Shown piece by piece: positions 55,590-64,000 of a DNA stretch of 64,000 nt. The notes under the pieces were generated by a model. That model was given only the letters and a program-made list of their open reading frames with translations. It had not been told where the DNA came from and made no database searches. The DNA is from Thauera sp. GDN1 (GTDB lineage: Bacteria; Pseudomonadota; Gammaproteobacteria; Burkholderiales; Rhodocyclaceae): the NCBI RefSeq assembly GCF_029223545.1, contig NZ_CP097870.1:2108001-2172000 (forward strand), read 5' to 3'. The translations under genes and the position numbers were made by a program. Every line of letters begins with the position of its first letter. Position 1 is the stretch's first letter.

Positions 55590-57443
55590 ATGTCCGCACG
55601 CCTCGTTTCTACCGCCCAAGCCAGTCTCCCGGTCGGGAGCCCCCGGTCGAGAAAACCGCCGCCCGTCGAGTACCGGATCCGTCCGGCCAATCCGGGTGCG
55701 CACCTGTTCGAGGTGAGCTGCATCGTGCACGAGCCCGATCCACAGGGGCAGGTGCTCAGCCTGCCGGCCTGGATCCCGGGCAGCTACATGATCCGCGAGT
55801 TCGCGCGCAACATCGTCCGCTTGTCCGCGCAGGCCGATGGCGAGCCCTGCGCGGTGGAAAAGCTCGACAAGCACACCTGGCGCGCAAAATCCCGGCCCGG
55901 CACCAAGACCTTGGCGCTGCATTACGAGGTTTATGCCTGGGACTTGTCGGTGCGCTCGGCGCACCTGGACACCACGCACGGCTTCTTCAACGGCACCAGC
56001 GTGTTCCTCGCGGTGGCCGGACGTACCGAGGAGCCCTGCATCGTCACCATCGACAAGCCCGACGCCGACGCGTGCCGGCACTGGAAGCTGATCACCGCGC
56101 TGCCGCCAGAACACGGCCGTCCCGGCGAGTCCTGCCGTTTCGGACGCTTTCGCGCCGCCGACTACGACGAGCTCATCGACCACCCGGTGGAAATGGGCGA
56201 CTTCACCGTTGCGCGCTTCGAGGCCGCGGGCGTGCCGCACGACATCGCGCTGACCGGCCGCCACGACTGCGACCTCGATCGCCTGTGCGCCGACCTCGCG
56301 CGCATCTGCGAATGGCAGATCGGCCTCTTCGGCAAGCCCGCCCCGGTCGACTATTACGCCTTCCTGACCATGGTCGTCGGCGACGGCTACGGCGGACTCG
56401 AGCATCGCGCCTCGACCGCCCTGATCTGCAGCCGTGGCGACCTGCCGTGGAAGGGCATGGAGGGACTGCCCGAAGCCTACAGGACCTTCCTCGGCCTGTG
56501 CAGCCACGAGTACTTCCACACCTGGAACGTCAAGCGCATCAAGCCGGCCGCTTTCACCCCCTACGACCTCGGCCGCGAAAATCACACCCGCCTGCTGTGG
56601 GCCTTCGAAGGCTTCACCTCCTACTACGACGACCTGGCCCTGGTGCGCAGCGGGGTGATCGGGGTGGACGAATACCTAGAACTGCTCGCCAAGACGATCT
56701 CGAACGTGATGCGCGGCAGCGGGCGCCTCAAGCAGAGCGTGGCGGAGTCCTCCTTCGACGCGTGGACGAAGTACTACCGCCAGGACGAGAACGCGCCCAA
56801 TGCCATCGTCAGCTACTACGCCAAGGGGGCGCTGATCGCACTGGCGCTCGATCTGCAGCTGCGTGCGGGCAGCGCGGGGCGTACCAGCCTGGACGACGTG
56901 ATGCGCCTGCTGTGGCAGCGCCATGGCCTGACCGGCGTCGGCGTACCCGAGGACGGGATCTACGCCGCGGTGCGCGAAGTCGGCGGCGACGGTCTCGGCG
57001 CCCGGCTGGCGCGCTGGCTGGAGCGCGCGGTCGAGGGCCGCGACGATCTTCCGCTCGCTCGCCTGCTCGAGGCCGTGGCGGTGACGCTGGAAGCCGCGGC
57101 GGCGAGCACGAGCCCGGTGCTCGGCTGGAAACTCGGCGGCAACGGCGAGGCCAAGGTGCTCAACGTCTACGACGGCGGGCCGGCGCAGGCGGCGGGGGTG
57201 TCGGCAGGCGACGTGGTGGTGGCCTTGGACGGGCTGAAGGTGGCGGGGGCGAAGGCGATGGACGACATGCTGGCCAGGCGGCGTGCGGGCGATGAGCTCA
57301 CCCTGCACGTTTTCCGGCGCGATGAGCTGATGAGCTTCCGTCTCGCGCCCGCCGCCGCGCCCGCGGACAAGTTCAGCCTCAAGCGCGCGGAGCGTGCGCG
57401 GCCGGAAGCGCTCGAGCTGCGCAAGGGCTGGCTCGGCGCCTGA
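55590..57443 (+). CDS. M61 glycyl aminopeptidase with PDZ domain
   Basis: A 617-residue metallopeptidase. N-terminal beta domain (SLPAWIPGSYMIREFARN), catalytic HEYFHTWNVKRIKP near residue 306 with zinc HEXXH, third ligand Glu in WAFEGFTSYY, and a C-terminal PDZ domain from about 505 to 580 (GPAQAAGVSAGDVVVALDG). Members cleave N-terminal Gly or Ala. An in-frame GTG at 55578 would add four residues. No signal peptide is evident, so it appears cytosolic. It is convergent with the membrane protein at 57495, with a GCGCCCC/GGGGCGC hairpin (57478-57493) in between. Confidence 0.92.
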   Translation: MSARLVSTAQASLPVGSPRSRKPPPVEYRIRPANPGAHLFEVSCIVHEPDPQGQVLSLPAWIPGSYMIREFARNIVRLSAQADGEPCAVEKLDKHTWRAKSRPGTKTLALHYEVYAWDLSVRSAHLDTTHGFFNGTSVFLAVAGRTEEPCIVTIDKPDADACRHWKLITALPPEHGRPGESCRFGRFRAADYDELIDHPVEMGDFTVARFEAAGVPHDIALTGRHDCDLDRLCADLARICEWQIGLFGKPAPVDYYAFLTMVVGDGYGGLEHRASTALICSRGDLPWKGMEGLPEAYRTFLGLCSHEYFHTWNVKRIKPAAFTPYDLGRENHTRLLWAFEGFTSYYDDLALVRSGVIGVDEYLELLAKTISNVMRGSGRLKQSVAESSFDAWTKYYRQDENAPNAIVSYYAKGALIALALDLQLRAGSAGRTSLDDVMRLLWQRHGLTGVGVPEDGIYAAVREVGGDGLGARLARWLERAVEGRDDLPLARLLEAVAVTLEAAAASTSPVLGWKLGGNGEAKVLNVYDGGPAQAAGVSAGDVVVALDGLKVAGAKAMDDMLARRRAGDELTLHVFRRDELMSFRLAPAAAPADKFSLKRAERARPEALELRKGWLGA

Positions 57444-57494
57444 GGGGGCTCTGGCGGGCGGTGAGCCCGCGCCGGAGGCGCCCCACGGGGCGCT

Positions 57495-58076
57495 TCATTC
57501 CGCGTCCGCGCTGCGCGGAAAGAGCTTGCCTCGCCAGTAGCGCCAGGCGAGGAAGGCGAACAGCCCGCCCATGATCAGCCAGAAGCCCACGCCCTGCCAG
57601 AAGGCGATCGGATCGGTGGCGAGGAAATAATCGCGGGGCGGGCGCACGAAGTGGATGCGTCCGCTCGCGAGCGCCTGGCCGATCATGGCGAAGGCGGCGA
57701 GGGCGGGCGTGAACCAGACCAGCAGGCCTGCGCCGACGATCACGCGGTCGAGCAGCGGGGAAGGCTTGCTGCGCGGTTTGTACACGCTGTCCACCCCGAA
57801 CCAGATCGCAAGCAGGAGGCCGATGGCCGCGGCCAGCGGGCCGATCGCCATCGCCCCGCCGAGCAGGGTGGCGGCGGCCATGAAGGCGATGCCCTCCATG
57901 CGCACGATCTCCGGCCACAGGCGCTCGAGTTGCGAGAACAGCAGCCAGGATGCGGGCAGGGCGACGAGGCCGACCAGGAGGCTGAACAGGGCCTTGCGGC
58001 GGGCGCGGTCGCCGGGCGAAAGGGCCTGCGGACCGGAGGAAAGGTTAGCGGGCTGTGATGAGGCAGTCTGGGGCAT
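57495..58076 (-). CDS. Hypothetical multi-span membrane protein
   Basis: A 193-residue protein with a charged cytoplasmic head (about 1-27) and four hydrophobic segments at about 29-47, 65-92, 111-133 and 160-180. Short Arg-rich C-terminus. I do not recognise a family. It lies 106 bp downstream of imuB on the same strand, where dnaE2 often sits in related genomes, but there is no sequence sign of a DNA-repair role. Confidence 0.7.
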   Translation of the reverse strand: MPQTASSQPANLSSGPQALSPGDRARRKALFSLLVGLVALPASWLLFSQLERLWPEIVRMEGIAFMAAATLLGGAMAIGPLAAAIGLLLAIWFGVDSVYKPRSKPSPLLDRVIVGAGLLVWFTPALAAFAMIGQALASGRIHFVRPPRDYFLATDPIAFWQGVGFWLIMGGLFAFLAWRYWRGKLFPRSADAE

Positions 58077-58182
58077 CGGGCGCGGGCAGCACGGATGCTG
58101 CGGTCTTCCTTGTCTGGAGGTTGATCAGGGCGCGAGTGTACTACGTCGCTTGCGGGCTGCCGGCGCCTTCGCCGGCGATGCC

Positions 58183-59730
58183 TCAGCCGAAATAGCCATG
58201 GACGAACCAGTTCTCCGGTGCGTCCAGCGCATGGAAGACCCAGCACAGGGCCTGGTGCTCGTCGTGCGCGAGATAGTAGTCGCGCCGCACTGCACGACCG
58301 TCCCACCAGCCGGTTTCGATCCGTTCGGCCTCGCCGATCAGGGACAGGCGAGCCGGCGAGACCGCTCTGGGTTCGGGCAGCAGCCACAGTGGGCGCGGGC
58401 CTTCGACGAGATCGGCGGAGTTTCTGGCGCGCTCGGGGTATCGCGGACGAGAGGTCGGGCGGCTCGACCCGGCGCCGGCTTCGCAGACCATCCACGCGGC
58501 CTCGGGACGATGGTCGGCCTGCGCGGAAAGCCGATAGACCCCCTCGTTACCCAGCCGTGCCTGCAGGCGTGCGAGCAGCAAGGCGGCATCCGCGCGGGCG
58601 GCCGGATCGCCGAAGAGGTCCGTGCTGCGGGGCGCGGCGGGGACCGACTGCGCGGCCTGCACCCGCAGGGCGCCGACCTCGGCGGCCAGCCGTATCGCCG
58701 CGAGGCGCTCGCGCGCGATCAGCATGAACCGGGCCTCGTCCTGGCTGGGTTCGCCGAACACTAGCGTCAGCGCGGTGTGGGGCGGGGAGGCGTGTTCAAG
58801 CACCAGGGTGCACAGATCCACCGCGGCATGACGGGCCTGCAGCCAGGCCGCCAGGCTGGCGAACAGGCGGCGGGCGGCGAAGAGCAGGGCGTCGGCATGA
58901 GCGGTGGGTACGGGGAGCACGAGGCCGTGATCGAAACGGGGCGGCGCCACGAACCAGGGCCGGGGATCGGCGATGTCGCCGCAGGCGCGGGCCAGCGTGC
59001 GGCCGGCGGCCTGGGCCTGGCGGCGGGCGAGGCCGGCGGCCGGCAGGCGGCGGACCTCGCCCAGCGTGCGCAGCCCGAGGCCGGCGAGCAGTTCCAGCGT
59101 GGGCGCATCGCAACTGCCGTCGTCGCCCAGCAGTTCCAGCGGCAGGTGGTCGATCATCGTCTGCCAGTCACGTTGTGGAAGGGCGCCGGGGGCAGCGGAA
59201 GGCGCGGTCGGCTGCCAGCGGGCGGGCGGCGTGTCGCCGGACTCTTCATGCGCCTCGCTTCCGGCATCCATGCCCAGCCCGGCGCGGGCGAACCAGCGTG
59301 CCGCCAGCGGGGTGGGCGCGCAGGCGGTGCGGGCTGCGAAGCCCAGTTCATCCAGACCGTCCCGCACCGCCCGTTCGATCCGCTCGGCGCCGCCGAACAG
59401 GCGCAGGCAGGAGGAAATCTCCAGCAGCACCGCATCGGGGGGAGACAGGCTGATGCGCGGGCTGAAGCGCCCCGCCCAGATGGCGATTTCGGCGAGGGCT
59501 TCGGCCTCACGATCCGGGTCGCGCGTCCTCAGTTGCAACTCGGGCAGCAGGGCGAGCGCGCTGGCGCCGCGTTGCCCGCAATGGACGCCGGCCGCCTCGG
59601 CATCGGGGGTTGCCGCGAGGACCGTCGCCCGTGGCGGCGGGGCGATGATCGCAAGTGGCGCAGGGGCCTGCGCGCCGCGGGTGAAGACCTGCAGCGCCAG
59701 GACCGGGAGATGGATGGCGAGCCAGAGCAT
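58183..59730 (-). CDS. imuB: ImuB (Y-family polymerase-like protein)
   Basis: A 515-residue Y-family relative that lacks polymerase catalysis and acts as the beta-clamp hub of the ImuA-ImuB-DnaE2 mutasome. Typical pieces: LAIHLPVLALQVF at the N-terminus, LEISSCLRLFGGAERI, and the C-terminal RRDYYLAHDEHQALCWVFHALDAPENWFVHGYFG (read in parts), which ends most ImuB proteins. It starts 15 nt after imuA and is SOS-controlled through the lexA promoter. No dnaE2 follows; the next gene on this strand is a membrane protein. Confidence 0.9.
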   Translation of the reverse strand: MLWLAIHLPVLALQVFTRGAQAPAPLAIIAPPPRATVLAATPDAEAAGVHCGQRGASALALLPELQLRTRDPDREAEALAEIAIWAGRFSPRISLSPPDAVLLEISSCLRLFGGAERIERAVRDGLDELGFAARTACAPTPLAARWFARAGLGMDAGSEAHEESGDTPPARWQPTAPSAAPGALPQRDWQTMIDHLPLELLGDDGSCDAPTLELLAGLGLRTLGEVRRLPAAGLARRQAQAAGRTLARACGDIADPRPWFVAPPRFDHGLVLPVPTAHADALLFAARRLFASLAAWLQARHAAVDLCTLVLEHASPPHTALTLVFGEPSQDEARFMLIARERLAAIRLAAEVGALRVQAAQSVPAAPRSTDLFGDPAARADAALLLARLQARLGNEGVYRLSAQADHRPEAAWMVCEAGAGSSRPTSRPRYPERARNSADLVEGPRPLWLLPEPRAVSPARLSLIGEAERIETGWWDGRAVRRDYYLAHDEHQALCWVFHALDAPENWFVHGYFG

Positions 59731-59745
59731 GGCGGCAATGTGGCG

Positions 59746-60501
59746 TCAGCGTGTCCGGTCGCCGACAACGCCAAGCATGCCGACGACGCCCTGCGGATTC
59801 CCGGCTTCGGACAGCGTCTGTTCCCCTGCGCGCACGTCGAGCAGCAGGGGGCGTGCTGCCGGCGGGCCGCGCCGCTTCAGGATGCGCACCTCGAGCTGTG
59901 CGCTGCGCGCGCTGAGCATCAGGCGCAATGGCGCGGGCGAGGGCTGGCCCGCGACCGCGTCGGGGCGGAACAGGAAGAGCGGCGTGGCGCTCTCCTCGGC
60001 CGCAAGCTGCAGGCGGCGCAGGCCGGTGTTGTCGATCCGCGGCATCCAGGCCAGGACGGCCGAACAGCTGCCCGAGACGGCAGCCTGGCGCGCGGCCCAC
60101 AGCAGGGCGTGCGGATGCTCGGGACGCACGATGAGCAGGCGGGCCAGCGGCACGCCGGCGCGGGCCAGCGCCGGGGCATAGGGCAGCAGCGGCGGTGCCA
60201 GCCAGACGATCCATTGCTCGGGGGGAGTGCGCCCGAGCAATGGCAGCAGCAGCGACAGTTCGCCCACCCCGGGGCGTTCGAGCAGCAGTTCGATCAGGGC
60301 GCCGGCCGGCCAGCCGCCACCGGGCAGTTCCGCGTCGAGTGCGCTGAAGCCGGTCGGCAGCACTGCGCCCGGACGCTGCGCGAAACGGTCGGCCTGCCAT
60401 ATGCGGCCGGCGGGCAGGCCGGCCAGGAAAGAGTGCCGAGGGTCGATGTCGGGCGTGTCATGCCGGACATCGTCGGCGATGCGGAGCGCGGAGGTGGCCA
60501 T
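59746..60501 (-). CDS. imuA: ImuA (RecA/SulA-like mutagenesis protein)
   Basis: A 251-residue protein of the ImuA type. LPTGFSALDAELPGGGWPAGALIELL (residues about 49-74) is the conserved P-loop-like region, and WLAPPLLPYAPALARAGVPLARLLIV and HALLWAARQAA are typical of the family. It works with ImuB in translesion synthesis. The ATG is 40 nt after the lexA stop, so lexA-imuA-imuB form one SOS operon. Confidence 0.88.
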   Translation of the reverse strand: MATSALRIADDVRHDTPDIDPRHSFLAGLPAGRIWQADRFAQRPGAVLPTGFSALDAELPGGGWPAGALIELLLERPGVGELSLLLPLLGRTPPEQWIVWLAPPLLPYAPALARAGVPLARLLIVRPEHPHALLWAARQAAVSGSCSAVLAWMPRIDNTGLRRLQLAAEESATPLFLFRPDAVAGQPSPAPLRLMLSARSAQLEVRILKRRGPPAARPLLLDVRAGEQTLSEAGNPQGVVGMLGVVGDRTR

Positions 60502-60541
60502 GAGGAAGCGGCATGAGCCGGTGGCCCGGGCGACGGTGCGC

Positions 60542-61150
60542 TCAGTGGTCCTTGCGGATCAGGCCGACCATCACGCCCTCGATCACCACCGGGGCGCGCC
60601 GGGTGTCGACGACGATGGGTTCGTAATCGGGGTTGGCCGGCAGCAGCTCGACCACCGTGCCCTTGCGCTGCAGGGTCTTCACGGTGACGTCGTCGTCGAT
60701 GCGGGCGACCACGATCTGGCCGTTGCGCGCCTCGGTGCTGCGATGCACCGCGATCAGGTCGCCGTCGAGGATGCCGGCGTCGCGCATGCTCATGCCGCGC
60801 ACCCGCAGCAGGTAGTCTGCCCTGGGCGAGAACAGCGCGGGGTCGAGCTGGTAGCGTGCCTCGACGTGTTCGGCGGCGAGGATCGGGCTGCCCGCGGCGA
60901 CGCGGCCGACCAGCGGCAGGCCGAGCGCCTCGGCCAGGCGGATGCCGCGCGCGCGGCCTTCCTCGAGCAGGATCGCGCCCTTGGCGGCGAGCGCGCGCAG
61001 ATGGGTTTCGGCGGCGTTCGGCGAGCGGAAGCCGAACGCGGTGCACACCTCGGCGCGCGTCGGCGGGCGGCCTTCGGATTCGACGGTGGCGCGGATGAAG
61101 TCGAGGATTTCCTGCTGGCGTGCGGTAAGGGATTCGCTACGGGCGCTCAT
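60542..61150 (-). CDS. lexA: LexA repressor
   Basis: A 202-residue SOS repressor. Winged HTH at 1-65 ([37 protein letters not shown]); self-cleavage at Ala86-Gly87 (RVAAGSP); catalytic dyad Ser121 (RGMSM) and Lys158. These are two residues later than in E. coli. GGAGG precedes the ATG at 61150; an earlier ATG at 61162 has no ribosome binding site. An SOS box lies 20 bp upstream, so it is autoregulated and drives imuA-imuB. Confidence 0.97.
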   Translation of the reverse strand: MSARSESLTARQQEILDFIRATVESEGRPPTRAEVCTAFGFRSPNAAETHLRALAAKGAILLEEGRARGIRLAEALGLPLVGRVAAGSPILAAEHVEARYQLDPALFSPRADYLLRVRGMSMRDAGILDGDLIAVHRSTEARNGQIVVARIDDDVTVKTLQRKGTVVELLPANPDYEPIVVDTRRAPVVIEGVMVGLIRKDH

Positions 61151-61169
61151 GACGGCCTCCATGGGATGG

Positions 61170-61185
61170 CTGTAATTTTAAACAG
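61170..61185 (-). promoter_or_regulatory. SOS box (LexA operator)
   Basis: CTGTAATTTTAAACAG matches CTGT-N8-ACAG exactly and sits 20 bp before the lexA start codon, overlapping the probable lexA promoter. Confidence 0.95.
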
Positions 61186-61238
61186 TTATTCGTCGAGAGC
61201 AAGCACCCGTGCCCGGCAGGAGCGGTTTGGTGACCTCC

Positions 61239-62270
61239 TCAGGGCAGCAGCACCGCGGCGCCCTGCAGTGCGCCGCGGCGCAGGCGTTCGAGGGCGTCGT
61301 TGGCCGCCTCGAGGGCGAAGCGGGTGACTTCGGTACGCACCGGCACCTTCGGCGCGAGGGCGAGGAATTCCTCGCCGTCCCGGCGGGTCAGGTTGGCGAC
61401 CGAGACGATGCGGCGCTCGCCCCACAGGATGCTGTACGGAAAGCTCGGGATGTCGCTCATGTGGATCCCCGCGCATACCACCGTGCCGCCCTTTGCGGTG
61501 GCGCGCAGCGCGGCGGGGACGAGCTCGCCGGCGGGCGCGAAGATCAGCGCCGCTTCAAGCGCTTGGGGCGGGCATTCGTCGCCCGCGCCCACCCAGCACG
61601 CGCCGAGCTGGCGGGCGAAGGCCTGGCTCTCGGCATCCCCCTTGCGGGTGAAGGCATGGACCTCGCGTCCCTGCCATGCGGCGACCTGGGCGATGATGTG
61701 GGCGGCGGCGCCGAAACCGTAGAGTCCGATCCTGCGCGCATCGCCCGCCATCGCCAGCGCGCGGTAACCGATCAGCCCGGCGCACAGCAGCGGCGCGGCT
61801 TCGGCGGCGTCCAGCGCCTCGGCCATTGGGAAGCAGTAGCGCGCATCGGCCACCGTGTATTGCGCATAGCCGCCGTGGATCTGGTAGCCGGTGAAGCGCG
61901 CGCTGTCGCACAGGTTCTCGCGATGGCTGGCGCAGAAACCGCAGTGGCCGCAGGTCCAGCCCAGCCAGGGGACGCCCATGCGCTGACCGTGTCTGACGCC
62001 GTTCACGCCCGGGCCGACGTCGACCACCCGACCGACGATCTCGTGTCCGGGAATCATCGGCAGCACCGGATCGGGCAACTCGCCGTCGACGAGGTGGAGA
62101 TCGGTGCGGCACACGCCGCAGGCTTCGACCCGCAGCAGGACCTGGCCTGCGGCCGGACGGGGGACGGGCAGCTCGCGCAGTTGCAGGGGGGTGCCGGGGC
62201 GCTCGAGCACCATGGCGCGCATGGTGGCGGGGTGTGCGTGCTGCTGCGGGGGGTGAAGGGGCCTGGTCAT
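61239..62270 (-). CDS. Zinc-dependent alcohol dehydrogenase family protein
   Basis: A 343-residue medium-chain dehydrogenase. Catalytic-zinc residues are in ACGVCRTDLHLV and the GHE of PGHEIVG; the structural zinc is held by CGHCGFCASHRENLC. The Rossmann segment IGLYGFGAAAHIIAQ deviates from the usual GxGxxG, so cofactor preference is uncertain. Starts at 62270 or 62222 are both possible; neither has a good ribosome binding site. It lies on the same strand upstream of lexA but 53 bp from the SOS box, so probably separate. Confidence 0.88.
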   Translation of the reverse strand: MTRPLHPPQQHAHPATMRAMVLERPGTPLQLRELPVPRPAAGQVLLRVEACGVCRTDLHLVDGELPDPVLPMIPGHEIVGRVVDVGPGVNGVRHGQRMGVPWLGWTCGHCGFCASHRENLCDSARFTGYQIHGGYAQYTVADARYCFPMAEALDAAEAAPLLCAGLIGYRALAMAGDARRIGLYGFGAAAHIIAQVAAWQGREVHAFTRKGDAESQAFARQLGACWVGAGDECPPQALEAALIFAPAGELVPAALRATAKGGTVVCAGIHMSDIPSFPYSILWGERRIVSVANLTRRDGEEFLALAPKVPVRTEVTRFALEAANDALERLRRGALQGAAVLLP

Positions 62271-62510
62271 GGGTGTCGCTCACTATGGTCCGACGACGAA
62301 GCATTGCGCCAATGATGCACTGCGTCTTGAGCCATCGCCCGATCTGGGCTATTGGTTCATGACGGTGTCGGCTGGCGGCACCCGATCGTCCGACACAAGC
62401 CAGGGAGAAAGGCTCGCATGCTCGATCCGTCCGAAGTCCAGACCCGTGCCCGCAGCGGTAGTGTTCGCCGGGGGTCTCGGCTAGAATCCGCCCCACATCA
62501 GGGAGACCAC

Positions 62511-62993
62511 ATGCTGCAGAGCGGAGACATCGCCCCCGCCTTTTCATTGCCCGACGCCGACATGGAAATGTTCGACCTCGCGTCGGTCGCCGGCAAGCAG
62601 AATGTCGTCCTCTACTTTTATCCTCGCGACAATACCCCGGGCTGCACGCTCCAGGCCGCCGACTTCAGCGACCATGAGGACGAGTTCGCCCGTTACGACT
62701 GCATCGTGATCGGCGTGAGCCCCGACGATTGTCTGACGCACGCCGAGTTCCGCGACCAGGAAGGACTGTCGATCCGCCTGCTCTCCGATTCGGACACCGA
62801 CGTGTGCCGGCTGTACAAGGTGTGGCAGGAGCGGGAAGTCGACGGGATGAAGAAGATGGGCGTGCGTCGATCGACCTTCGTCATCGACAAACAGGGCAGG
62901 ATCCGCCACGCCCTCTACGATGTGACACCGCGTGGCCATGCGGCCGCCATTTTTGAACTGGTCAAGGAACTGGAACCCCAGCATGCAAAATGA
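62511..62993 (+). CDS. bcp: Thioredoxin-dependent peroxiredoxin (Bcp/PrxQ)
   Basis: A 160-residue peroxiredoxin that reduces hydroperoxides. The peroxidatic Cys45 lies in PRDNTPGCTLQAADF. In many Bcp proteins a resolving Cys follows five residues later; here residue 50 is Ala, so it is either 1-Cys or uses another Cys (64, 74, or the one in DVCRLY). GGGAG precedes the ATG, and a TAGAAT at 62482-62487 is a possible -10. Its last 11 nt overlap slyD. Confidence 0.9.
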   Translation: MLQSGDIAPAFSLPDADMEMFDLASVAGKQNVVLYFYPRDNTPGCTLQAADFSDHEDEFARYDCIVIGVSPDDCLTHAEFRDQEGLSIRLLSDSDTDVCRLYKVWQEREVDGMKKMGVRRSTFVIDKQGRIRHALYDVTPRGHAAAIFELVKELEPQHAK

Positions 62994-63471
62994 AATCGCC
63001 AAGAACAGCGTCGTGACGCTCAACTACACCGTGCGCGACCCGGAAGGCGCGGTGATCGACGACGGCGCCCACCCGCTCGTGTATCTGCACGGCGGCTACG
63101 ACGGCATCTTCCCGGTGCTGGAGGAAGCACTGCACGGCAAGAAGGTCGGCGACAAGTTGCAGGTCAAGCTCCAGCCCGAGGACGCCTTCGGTGACTACGA
63201 CGAGGAGCTGATCCTGGTCGAGGACGCCAAGCTGTTCCCGGACAACATCGAGATCGGCATGAGCTTCGAGCGCGTCTCCGACGATGGCGAGGAAGACCTC
63301 GTCTACCGCATCACCGACATCGCCGACGGCAAGGTCGTGGTCGATGGCAACCACCCGCTCGCCGGCGTGGCGCTGGTGTTCGACGTCACCATCGCCGAAG
63401 TGCGCGCCGCCAGCGCCGAGGAAATCTCCCACGGCCACGTCCATGGCCCGGGTGGCCACCACCATCACTGA
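62983..63471 (+). CDS. slyD: SlyD-type FKBP peptidyl-prolyl isomerase
   Basis: A 162-residue FKBP with the insert-in-flap chaperone domain. NSVVTLNYTVRDPEGAVIDD, HGGYDGIFPVLEEALHGKKVGD, and NHPLAGVALVFDVTI are family blocks, and the His-rich tail HGHVHGPGGHHHH binds nickel. In E. coli SlyD helps nickel insertion into [NiFe]-hydrogenase; the hox operon in this window would be a natural client. The ATG lies within the end of bcp (11 nt overlap). Confidence 0.93.
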   Translation: MQNEIAKNSVVTLNYTVRDPEGAVIDDGAHPLVYLHGGYDGIFPVLEEALHGKKVGDKLQVKLQPEDAFGDYDEELILVEDAKLFPDNIEIGMSFERVSDDGEEDLVYRITDIADGKVVVDGNHPLAGVALVFDVTIAEVRAASAEEISHGHVHGPGGHHHH

Positions 63472-63481
63472 TCGAAGCCAG

Positions 63482-63504
63482 GGGCCGCGCTAGCGGCCCT
63501 TTTT
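63482..63504 (+). terminator. Intrinsic terminator after bcp-slyD
   Basis: Perfect 7 bp stem GGGCCGC/GCGGCCC with loop GCTA, followed by five T, 11 nt after the slyD stop. Confidence 0.85.
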
Positions 63505-63527
63505 CCGTTGTCTTGCCGAACCCGCGA

Positions 63528-64000
63528 ATGAATCTTCCTGTCCTGGAAACGGGCGCCGTCCACCACGATATGGCGCTGCTGCAGGTCACGGGCCTGCGCG
63601 TGGCGATCGCCCGCACCGGGGGCGAGATCCGCCCGGTCGACGGGGTCGATTTCAGCATCGGGGCGGGAGAAACCTTCGCCCTGCTCGGCGAGTCGGGTTG
63701 CGGCAAGTCGATGACCGCGCTCGCGCTCACCCGCCTGCTGCCGGACGCCGGTCGCATCGCGGGCGGCAGCGTCACGCTCGCCGGGGAGGATCTGCTCGCC
63801 CTGCCCGAAGCCGCGATGCGCCGGGTGCGCGGCGGGCGGATCGGGATGATCTTCCAGGAACCCTCGACCAGCCTGAACCCGGTCATGACGGTCGGTGCGC
63901 AGATCGTCGAGGCCCTGGCGCAGCGCGGCGTGGACGGCGAAGCCGCGCGTGGCGAGGCCGTCCGCCTGCTCGAGGCGGTCGGCATTCCCGATCCCGCGCG
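63528..64000 (+). CDS. Peptide ABC transporter ATP-binding protein (partial)
   Basis: The first 157 codons of an ABC ATPase cut by the window end. Walker A GESGCGKSMT (about residues 62-71) and the Q-loop FQEPSTSLNPVMTVG (about 115-129) match the oligopeptide/dipeptide (Opp/Dpp/YejF) class. An in-frame ATG at 63570 (MALLQVTGLRV) is an alternative start. Signature and Walker B motifs lie beyond base 64000, so it cannot be told whether this is a single- or double-domain (YejF-type) protein. Confidence 0.85.
   Translation, partial: MNLPVLETGAVHHDMALLQVTGLRVAIARTGGEIRPVDGVDFSIGAGETFALLGESGCGKSMTALALTRLLPDAGRIAGGSVTLAGEDLLALPEAAMRRVRGGRIGMIFQEPSTSLNPVMTVGAQIVEALAQRGVDGEAARGEAVRLLEAVGIPDPA

Overview
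The window is a GC-rich, densely packed stretch of bacterial chromosome with short gaps, many 1-14 nt gene overlaps and coding on both strands. I see no prophage, insertion sequence, CRISPR array, tRNA or rRNA. The gene set points to a betaproteobacterium, most plausibly a Rhodocyclales/Zoogloeaceae member such as Thauera or Azoarcus. The pointers are an NAD-reducing hoxFUYH hydrogenase, an OsmC-YcaO fusion, a lexA-imuA-imuB cassette, ETF and acyl-CoA genes, and an AMMECR1/Memo/radical-SAM trio. The taxon is inferred from protein flavour, not from a marker gene.

Layout. 1-7.8 kb: ArsP-type permease with a CxxC mini-thioredoxin, OsmC-YcaO, tag and a LysE exporter on the plus strand; M48 lipoprotein protease and corA on the minus strand. 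7.8-14.8 kb: mfd, nitroreductase and the overlapping AmmeMemoRadiSam operon (B-A-radical SAM). 14.8-21.1 kb: ispD-ispF-thpR, a host-attachment-like protein, mtfA-flavodoxin and relA. 21.1-25 kb: divergent ppk1 and ppx. 25-33.6 kb: acyl-CoA metabolism, with an AMP-forming ligase, an ECHDC3-like crotonase, tatD, a TetR regulator divergent from etfBA, a CbiM-like membrane protein and a 598-residue acyl-CoA dehydrogenase. 33.6-38 kb: a tightly coupled minus-strand operon ompR-envZ-like-yciB-yciI-bolA-ppiC. 38-44.6 kb: a small exported protein, tsaB-rimI-udg4, lplT, a LysR regulator and radA. 44.7-50 kb: hoxFUYH plus its maturation protease, with a REP-like inverted repeat between hoxY and hoxH. 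50-53.7 kb: sirtuin, glucokinase and phosphoglucomutase. 53.9-64 kb: DEDD exonuclease, small H-NS, M61 peptidase, a membrane protein, lexA-imuA-imuB with a perfect SOS box, a zinc alcohol dehydrogenase, bcp-slyD, and the start of a peptide ABC transporter ATPase cut by the window end.

How parts work together. ETF and the acyl-CoA dehydrogenase form an electron-transfer unit for acyl-CoA oxidation, probably under the adjacent TetR repressor. The Hox enzyme couples H2 to NAD(H). RelA, Ppk1 and Ppx link stringent response and polyphosphate. LexA with ImuA/ImuB is an SOS mutagenesis unit, although dnaE2 is not beside it.

The least understood elements are the AmmeMemoRadiSam trio, the OsmC-YcaO fusion, the CbiM-like protein inside the etf operon, the catalytically degenerate crotonase behind an ACGTTAAC-type operator that also precedes the nitroreductase, and the REP doublet inside hox. 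All calls come from reading the sequence and from remembered family features; no database search was run.
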